A stretch of 37,275 nucleotides of DNA, taken from contig LUZC01000099.1 of assembly GCA_001603505.1 (NCBI GenBank), forward strand, positions 1 through 37,275. Direction: 5' to 3'. A program made the translations under genes and the position numbers. Under the pieces are notes generated by a model. That model did no database searches, was not told the DNA's origin, and saw only the letters and a list, made by a program, of their open reading frames with translations. Source of the stretch: Bacteroidales bacterium Bact_11 (GTDB lineage Bacteria; Bacteroidota; Bacteroidia; Bacteroidales; UBA932). Shown one piece after another: positions 33,173 through 37,275 of this stretch; position 1 is the first letter of the stretch, and every line of letters begins with the position of its first letter.

Positions 33173-33247
33173 GGAAGCATAGCTCAGCTGGTTTAGAGCA
33201 CCTGCCTTACAAGCAGGGGGTCACTGGTTCGAATCCAGTTGTTTCCA
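33173..33247 (+). tRNA. tRNA-Val (anticodon TAC)
   Basis: A complete 75-nt cloverleaf. The acceptor GGAAGCA pairs with TGTTTCC (one G-U), the D arm is GCTC...GAGC, and the anticodon stem CCTGC/GCAGG encloses CTTACAA with anticodon TAC. The T arm is ACTGG-TTCGAAT-CCAGT and the discriminator is A. No CCA is encoded. Its own promoter lies directly upstream. The 3' half is overlapped on the opposite strand by the end of the esterase frame. Confidence 0.96.
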
Positions 33248-34166
33248 CAAGCAGAAACTCCAATGGCTCTACGAGGCGGTTCGACCAGCAAGTTTCATTG
33301 TGGTCGTCGCCTTCAAACACGAGGCTCCGGTAGTGGGCATCATCCCATCCTCTCCTCTCAAAAATATCATCGATCGCGGACTGATAGCGTCCATAAGCGG
33401 CATCGAACCCTTTCGTTCCGTGATCCATGTAGACCCGGCATGTGTTTGCCGCAGGAAGGTTGTCCTCAACATATGCGGCAAAGGCCTTTGCCATCCGTTC
33501 CGATCCATTTCCAAACGGAAGGAGAGCCATGGACAAATGTGATGATAGACAGCCCACACCGCCAAAAATATCGGGATACTCGCAAAGGGCATAAAGCGAG
33601 ATAAGGCCGCCCATACTCGATCCCATCATGAAGGTATGCTTCCGGTCCGTCAGCGGATGGTACTTCTCGTCAATGAAAGGCTTGAGTTCCTCAACGATGA
33701 ACCTCAGATATGCATCGCCCTGGAGTTTTGCCTTGCCGAAAGGTTTCTCTTTATCGGCGAGCATCTTGGCTTTTTCTGGGAAATACTCTTTGAGCCGGTT
33801 GTCCGTATTGTCGATGCCAACTACGATACACTGTGGAATCTGCCCTTCAGCAATCAGCTTCCCGGCCACTTCGTCAACGGCCCATTCCTGATGGTTCCAG
33901 GTCGCTTCCGCATCGAAAAGCATCTGGCCGTCGTGCATGTAGAGGACATCACAGGGCTGTCCCACTTCATACCCGTCTGGCAGCCATACGGAAACCGTAC
34001 GGGGAGAAACGAAGGCCGAAGGGAACTCCGGAAATCGCTCCAGCGTTCCAGTCCGGACCTGCGGCTCGCTATGTTCGGGACGTCTCAACTGCATGACGAT
34101 AAACATGGCCGCGGCAGTCAATAACAGCACCGCCGCAATGATCAGGAAGAGTCGTTTGGCTTTCAT
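33207..34166 (-). CDS. alpha/beta hydrolase, putative esterase
   Basis: About 319 residues of the esterase D/Fes-IroE-like family (PF00756). An N-terminal signal-anchor (MKAKRLFLIIAAVLLLTAAAMFIVM) points to periplasmic placement. Strand SVWLPDGYEVGQPCDVLYMHDGQMLFD, the nucleophile elbow FMMGSSMGGLISLYA (Ser in GSSMG) and a late GDDHNETCW with the catalytic histidine are visible. Relatives cleave carboxylic esters, including siderophore or xylan-linked acyl esters; the substrate is unknown here. The natural end is probably near EPLEFLL: the last residues, VETTGFEPVTPCL, are the antisense translation of the tRNA-Val gene, so the frame runs through the tRNA to a stop inside it. I chose the ATG at 34166; a GTG at 34175 is in frame. 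Confidence 0.85.
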   Translation of the reverse strand: MKAKRLFLIIAAVLLLTAAAMFIVMQLRRPEHSEPQVRTGTLERFPEFPSAFVSPRTVSVWLPDGYEVGQPCDVLYMHDGQMLFDAEATWNHQEWAVDEVAGKLIAEGQIPQCIVVGIDNTDNRLKEYFPEKAKMLADKEKPFGKAKLQGDAYLRFIVEELKPFIDEKYHPLTDRKHTFMMGSSMGGLISLYALCEYPDIFGGVGCLSSHLSMALLPFGNGSERMAKAFAAYVEDNLPAANTCRVYMDHGTKGFDAAYGRYQSAIDDIFERRGWDDAHYRSLVFEGDDHNETCWSNRLVEPLEFLLVETTGFEPVTPCL

Positions 34167-34179
34167 GGGTGACACTATA

Positions 34180-34187
34180 CAAAGTTA
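34180..34187 (-). promoter_or_regulatory. -7 box of the esterase gene
   Basis: On the minus strand this reads TAACTTTG (TAnnTTTG), 13 nt before the ATG. A TTG lies 22 nt upstream (34212-34210) as a possible -33. It interleaves with the divergent promoter of the AlkZ-related gene. Confidence 0.55.
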
Positions 34188-34193
34188 GCATTT

Positions 34194-34225
34194 TTTGCCC
34201 AACTCGTGTCAATGCATTATCTTTG
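34194..34225 (+). promoter_or_regulatory. full -33/-7 promoter of the AlkZ-related gene
   Basis: TTTG (34194-34197), a 20-nt spacer and TATCTTTG (34218-34225) match the Bacteroidota consensus. The ATG at 34248 is 22 nt downstream. Confidence 0.72.
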
Positions 34226-34247
34226 TATAACTACAGACTCATATTAA

Positions 34248-34976
34248 ATGCCTCACTCCTTGACCATCAACTCGCCGGAGAGCATGATTGCGGCGATCCG
34301 GCATTTCGGGATCCTGCCGTTTTTCCGGTGTGGGGTGCCGGGATGGTCGGTCGAGGACCTGACGGCGCCGGGGTGCTGGTTCAGCGACGATGAAGACACC
34401 TTCCTCGGACCCTGGGACTGGAAGATCTACGCCGTTCGCGAAGGCGATATCGCCTACGGCAAATTCCTCGGCGGAAAAGCAGCTTTCGCCACCGTAAAAT
34501 GGTATACTGAAATGATGAACTGGCGCCGCAGCCTATCGCGCTACAAGATGGCCGAAGGGGGACGCTACCGCGCGGTTGGCGAGCACGGCCGGATGCTGAA
34601 ACAAATGGCCCCCCTGGCCCTCAACGCCATCCGCGAGGCGGGCGCCCTCGAAGCGAGGGAACTGCGCCTGGTCTGCTCCACACAAGGCGGCAAACCCGTG
34701 AAAAAGAATGTAATGGACGGGATTGTACAATTTCTCCAGATGGGCACCTGGACCGTCATCGGCGACTTCGAGCGCGTATACCGCGGACCCGACCTCCACT
34801 ACGTGGGATGGCAGCGCGCCTCCAACACCACACCCGATGAACTCTTCTCCCTCCTGCCCGGCTTCACGCCGTCCATAATCACGCCTGCAGCATCCCTGAA
34901 GATGCTGCACGACCATGTCCGTACCTTCTTTCCGGAAGCGGAGGAAAAGGTGCTGGACAGAATGCTGAGAGGATAA
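34248..34976 (+). CDS. AlkZ-related conserved protein
   Basis: 242 residues. The pattern FGILPFFRCGVPGWSVEDLT, then WFSDDEDTFLGPWDWKIYAV, AYGKFLGGKAAFATVKWYTEMMNWRR and IVQFLQMGTWTVIGDF resembles a conserved Bacteroidota/Firmicutes family labelled AlkZ-related. That label relates it loosely to the winged-helix DNA glycosylase AlkZ, which excises alkylated or cross-linked bases. The similarity is from memory of family patterns and the catalytic glutamine motif of AlkZ is not evident, so enzymatic activity is not claimed. No signal or membrane segment is present, so it is cytoplasmic. It has a clean promoter of its own and its stop lies 6 nt from the convergent lipoprotein gene. Confidence 0.7.
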   Translation: MPHSLTINSPESMIAAIRHFGILPFFRCGVPGWSVEDLTAPGCWFSDDEDTFLGPWDWKIYAVREGDIAYGKFLGGKAAFATVKWYTEMMNWRRSLSRYKMAEGGRYRAVGEHGRMLKQMAPLALNAIREAGALEARELRLVCSTQGGKPVKKNVMDGIVQFLQMGTWTVIGDFERVYRGPDLHYVGWQRASNTTPDELFSLLPGFTPSIITPAASLKMLHDHVRTFFPEAEEKVLDRMLRG

Positions 34977-34982
34977 ATGGGC

Positions 34983-35561
34983 TTACTCCCCTTCTCCCGC
35001 TTCTTTCTCCTCCTTGAAACTGTCGAGAAGTTCCTGGTAACCCGGAATCACGAGGCCCGTGGCCTTGTGGAGGTCCTTGCGGTCGCCGGTAAAGGTAATC
35101 ACGCGGCAGTCGGGCGTGACGGTAGCGTAGGCCTGGCGTGCGGGAAGACGCTGATCGCCCACCTTACCGCTGTAAGTGTAGGAATAATCGTAATACGCCG
35201 TGTTGAGCGTGTCGGGCCCCATCAATTCCTTCATCACATTGAGTTCGTTGAAAATCTTGGTGTCACGCTGCAACTCGTAGAACATCTTGGTGGCGTTGTT
35301 TTTCTTACCTTCACGGACATACTTCTCGAAGCGCGAGGAATTCTGGTCAATCCGGATTTCATAGATGCCGATGCGGCGCTGGAACTCCGTGGCGAAGGTC
35401 GTGGAATCGAGTAGCTGCAGGTCGGAAATCTGAATGGAGCAAGGCTCCTGGATGTCCTTGGTCATCGCCGCGACAATGGCTTCGGCAACGGGATCGGAGG
35501 GTTTCTGCGAGCACGAGCCCATCGCCAGGACGACCCATGCCATCAAAAGAATGCGTTTCAT
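34983..35561 (-). CDS. hypothetical lipoprotein
   Basis: 192 residues that I cannot place in a named family. The N-terminus MKRILLMAWVVLAMGSCSQKP is a clear lipoprotein signal with the cysteine at residue 17. The rest is a soluble mixed alpha/beta region with many Asp, Glu, Lys and Tyr, including LQLLDSTTFATEFQRRIGIYEIRIDQNSSRFEKY and a late QAYATVTPDCRVITFTGDRKDL, and an acidic tail. A periplasmic role is likely. It starts 12 nt after the anmK stop and is probably co-transcribed with anmK and the M23 peptidase gene, which suggests, but does not show, a link to cell-wall metabolism. It converges with the AlkZ-related gene with 6 nt between the stops. Confidence 0.75.
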   Translation of the reverse strand: MKRILLMAWVVLAMGSCSQKPSDPVAEAIVAAMTKDIQEPCSIQISDLQLLDSTTFATEFQRRIGIYEIRIDQNSSRFEKYVREGKKNNATKMFYELQRDTKIFNELNVMKELMGPDTLNTAYYDYSYTYSGKVGDQRLPARQAYATVTPDCRVITFTGDRKDLHKATGLVIPGYQELLDSFKEEKEAGEGE

Positions 35562-35573
35562 ATCGTGTATCTT

Positions 35574-36644
35574 TTACTTTCTGTTTCCCTTGTAAAGGCA
35601 TCCACCGATATTGTCGTGTGCGGCACCTGTGACCGTGGCCAGGCAGTTTGGCCGGTCGGCCACATACAGCGCGCCCAGCAACGCAAAAATCAGCGCCTCC
35701 TTGAAATCGACCGTGAGTGGATCGGGCACGACAAACTTCGCCTGCGGTGATAGGGCCTGCATCCGTTCCACCAGATAGACGTTGCGGGCGCCTCCGCCGG
35801 TAGTCAGCACCCGACCACCCTTCACGTGACGGCCCACCTGCACGGCCACATGCTCGACGAACGTAGTCAGCACATCTTCTACCGCAATGGGATACGATGC
35901 GATAAGCGGATATACTTCCCGCTCCACCCATTCGCGTCCCAACGACTTGGGACCGTCCTGCGCATAGAACGGCAACGCGTTCAGATCGGCCAGCAGCTCC
36001 TTGCAGACGCGCCCGCTGCGGGCCACTGCGCCGTCACGGTCGAACGCCATCCCGATCTGACCGGCAAAATGATTCAGCACAAAATTCACCGGAGAGATGT
36101 CATACGCCAGCCGCTTGCCGCCCTCGGCAAAGGAAATGTTCGAGAACCCGCCCAGATTCAGGCAGTACTCATAGTCGCCGAACAGCACCGAATCGCCGAT
36201 CGGGACCAGCGGAGCACCCTGGCCGCCCAGCGCCACGTCGGTCGTGCGGAAATCGCACACCGTGTCGATGCCGCAGGTAGCCGCGATGCCTGCCCCAGAA
36301 CCAATCTGCGCCGTAAAGCGCACGCCGGGCTGGTGGAAAATCGTCTGGCCGTGGGATGCCACCAAATCCACTTTCAAGTGGTTACGCTCCACGAAATCCC
36401 GCACCTGCTCGCCCAAATAGAGACCGTAGTCGGAGTGAAAGCGCGCATAGTCCAGCGCCGTCATTGACTGCGCCGTGGCCAGTTTTTCACGCAGGTCGGC
36501 AGGATAATCTACACTCTCGGCCTTCACCATCCGATAGCGCCACGTGCCGTCGTAATCGAAGTGCACGCAGCAAAGGTCGAGGCCGTCGAGCGAAGTGCCC
36601 GACATCAGCCCCACCACATCAATAGACAAAGGATTTCGTTTCAT
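35574..36644 (-). CDS. anmK: anhydro-N-acetylmuramic acid kinase
   Basis: 356 residues from the chosen ATG (MKRNPLSIDVVGLMSGTSLDG), the standard AnmK size. AnmK opens the 1,6-anhydro ring of anhydroMurNAc and phosphorylates it to MurNAc-6-phosphate during peptidoglycan recycling. Signatures are GLMSGTSLDGLD (phosphate loop of the ASKHA fold), VASHGQTIFHQPG, a central CLNLGGFSNISF with the conserved Asn-Gly region, and LTTGGGARNVYLVERM near the C-terminus. The first 26 nt overlap the end of the M23 peptidase gene, and an unidentified lipoprotein follows 12 nt downstream. Longer in-frame starts at 36653 and 36674 exist but lie deeper in the upstream gene. It complements the NagZ-like GH3 at 13291. 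Confidence 0.95.
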   Translation of the reverse strand: MKRNPLSIDVVGLMSGTSLDGLDLCCVHFDYDGTWRYRMVKAESVDYPADLREKLATAQSMTALDYARFHSDYGLYLGEQVRDFVERNHLKVDLVASHGQTIFHQPGVRFTAQIGSGAGIAATCGIDTVCDFRTTDVALGGQGAPLVPIGDSVLFGDYEYCLNLGGFSNISFAEGGKRLAYDISPVNFVLNHFAGQIGMAFDRDGAVARSGRVCKELLADLNALPFYAQDGPKSLGREWVEREVYPLIASYPIAVEDVLTTFVEHVAVQVGRHVKGGRVLTTGGGARNVYLVERMQALSPQAKFVVPDPLTVDFKEALIFALLGALYVADRPNCLATVTGAAHDNIGGCLYKGNRK

Positions 36645-37275
36645 GGGTTTCATTGCCGCAACAATCTGTTGCATAGATGGTAATCGTATGTTTTCCGCGA
36701 TGGATACGGTCGTCTTTCAACTCCAGCGAGAGCGTGGATCCCTTCAGCATGGCCAGGTACCACTTGCCGTCGATCTCCACCCGGGCCGAATCCACGCCCG
36801 AAGCGTCGTCCCGGATCCGGGCGCGAATGGTTCTTCCGCTTACGATCTGGTCTTTGTGGCCCAGAAACTGGATGGTGGGCGGCACGGTATCGACCGCCAC
36901 GCAATAGGTTCCGAAGCGTACATGGACACCGGCATAGGCGAGTTGCGTGCCGAAGCGGGCCAAATAGGCCTTCTCTTCCAGCCCTTCCGGAATGTCGGCT
37001 GCGATCTCGATTTCGCCTGCCATCTGAAGCGGGATATCGGGCGAACCGATCTCCCACACGTCGGAACAGATGCCGCGCGACGGATCGGGCCCCTTCACTT
37101 TCCGGTAGGGCACATTCACGTTCCCGTACAAGGCCCCTGCCGGAAGCATATAGGTCATCGTACTGTCGCTCAATATGTTCTGCGTGTACCAGAGCCAGGG
37201 CGACCACCTATAGGAAGAATCACGCTCCGGAGCCTGAAGGCTTTCGTCGCGGCGCACGCGGTAGTGCACGGAAGC
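36619..37275 (-). CDS. M23 family metallopeptidase, C-terminal part
   Basis: The frame is open through the right window edge, leaving the C-terminal 218 residues. They resemble the C-terminal part of Bacteroidales M23 (LytM-type) peptidases: VHYRVRRDES at the edge, then YMLPAGALYGNVNVPY, ICSDVWEIGSPDIPLQ, and a beta-sandwich end with RARIRDDASGVDSARVEIDGKWYLAM and GKHTITIYATDCCGNETHETKSF. The catalytic zinc site would lie outside the window, so activity cannot be checked. Such enzymes cleave peptidoglycan cross-bridges in the periplasm. Its stop lies 26 nt inside the anmK start, pointing to one transcript for cell-wall turnover and recycling. A GTG at 37269 is not the true start. Confidence 0.78.
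   Translation of the reverse strand, partial: ASVHYRVRRDESLQAPERDSSYRWSPWLWYTQNILSDSTMTYMLPAGALYGNVNVPYRKVKGPDPSRGICSDVWEIGSPDIPLQMAGEIEIAADIPEGLEEKAYLARFGTQLAYAGVHVRFGTYCVAVDTVPPTIQFLGHKDQIVSGRTIRARIRDDASGVDSARVEIDGKWYLAMLKGSTLSLELKDDRIHRGKHTITIYATDCCGNETHETKSFVY

Noticed and set aside
33067-33333. Plus-strand frame through the tRNA gene
   Set aside because: It contains the familiar sense translation of a tRNA (GVTGSNPVVS); it is not a gene.

Overview
The window comes from a moderately high-GC member of the Bacteroidales (Bacteroidota). The evidence is: repeated promoter boxes of the Bacteroidota type (TTTG, 19-20 nt, TAnnTTTG); genes almost without Shine-Dalgarno sequences; many lipoproteins with a cysteine at the signal-peptide end; a complete type V (FimA/Mfa-like) fimbrial operon; a kdsC-maf pair; and AnmK next to an M23 peptidase. 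An Alistipes-like or related uncultured gut or rumen lineage would fit, but the sequence alone does not settle the genus. There is no phage, transposase, plasmid, CRISPR or defence gene. Most of the window is core genome, apart from the fimbrial operon and one AT-richer orphan lipoprotein.

Layout: 70-753 holds a DUF2461 protein (-). 754-1140 is non-coding and repeat-like. A PstS-like phosphate-binding lipoprotein and an orphan membrane lipoprotein follow on +. Bases 2875-9524 form a leftward operon: valS, tatA, tatC, an ABC-F ATPase and an aldose-1-epimerase-like protein. Divergent from valS is a fucose-isomerase-fold protein, which converges with kdsC-maf. Next come a leftward pair (NagZ-like GH3 and a DUF5009/HGSNAT-like acyltransferase), RidA (+), an M24 aminopeptidase P with a porin (-), an RluA pseudouridine synthase (-) and dnaK (-).

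Bases 21086-29788 are the six-gene fimbrial operon (-): DUF3575, OmpA/TPR lipoprotein, FimA-like accessory subunit, fimbrillin, FimB/Mfa2 anchor, and a large Ig-repeat tip-like protein. htpG (+) diverges from it. A serine hydrolase (-), tRNA-Val(TAC) (+), an esterase (-) whose reading frame ends inside the antisense of the tRNA, an AlkZ-related protein (+) and a leftward group (M23 peptidase fragment, anmK, lipoprotein) complete the window.

Themes: envelope assembly and cell-wall recycling (GH3/NagZ-like, AnmK, M23, KdsC), Tat export, surface fimbriae, and chaperones. The most interesting non-coding signals are: (1) a two-part motif with identical internal spacing upstream of both dnaK and htpG; (2) a dispersed 21-bp palindrome (8-bp arms, 5-nt loop) that sits in-frame inside the ABC-F gene, forms the C-terminus of KdsC, lies in the valS leader and provides a terminator; (3) a cloverleaf-like inverted repeat of about 100 bp between htpG and the serine hydrolase; and (4) four genes whose -7 box ends only 4-8 nt before the ATG, suggesting leaderless transcripts.
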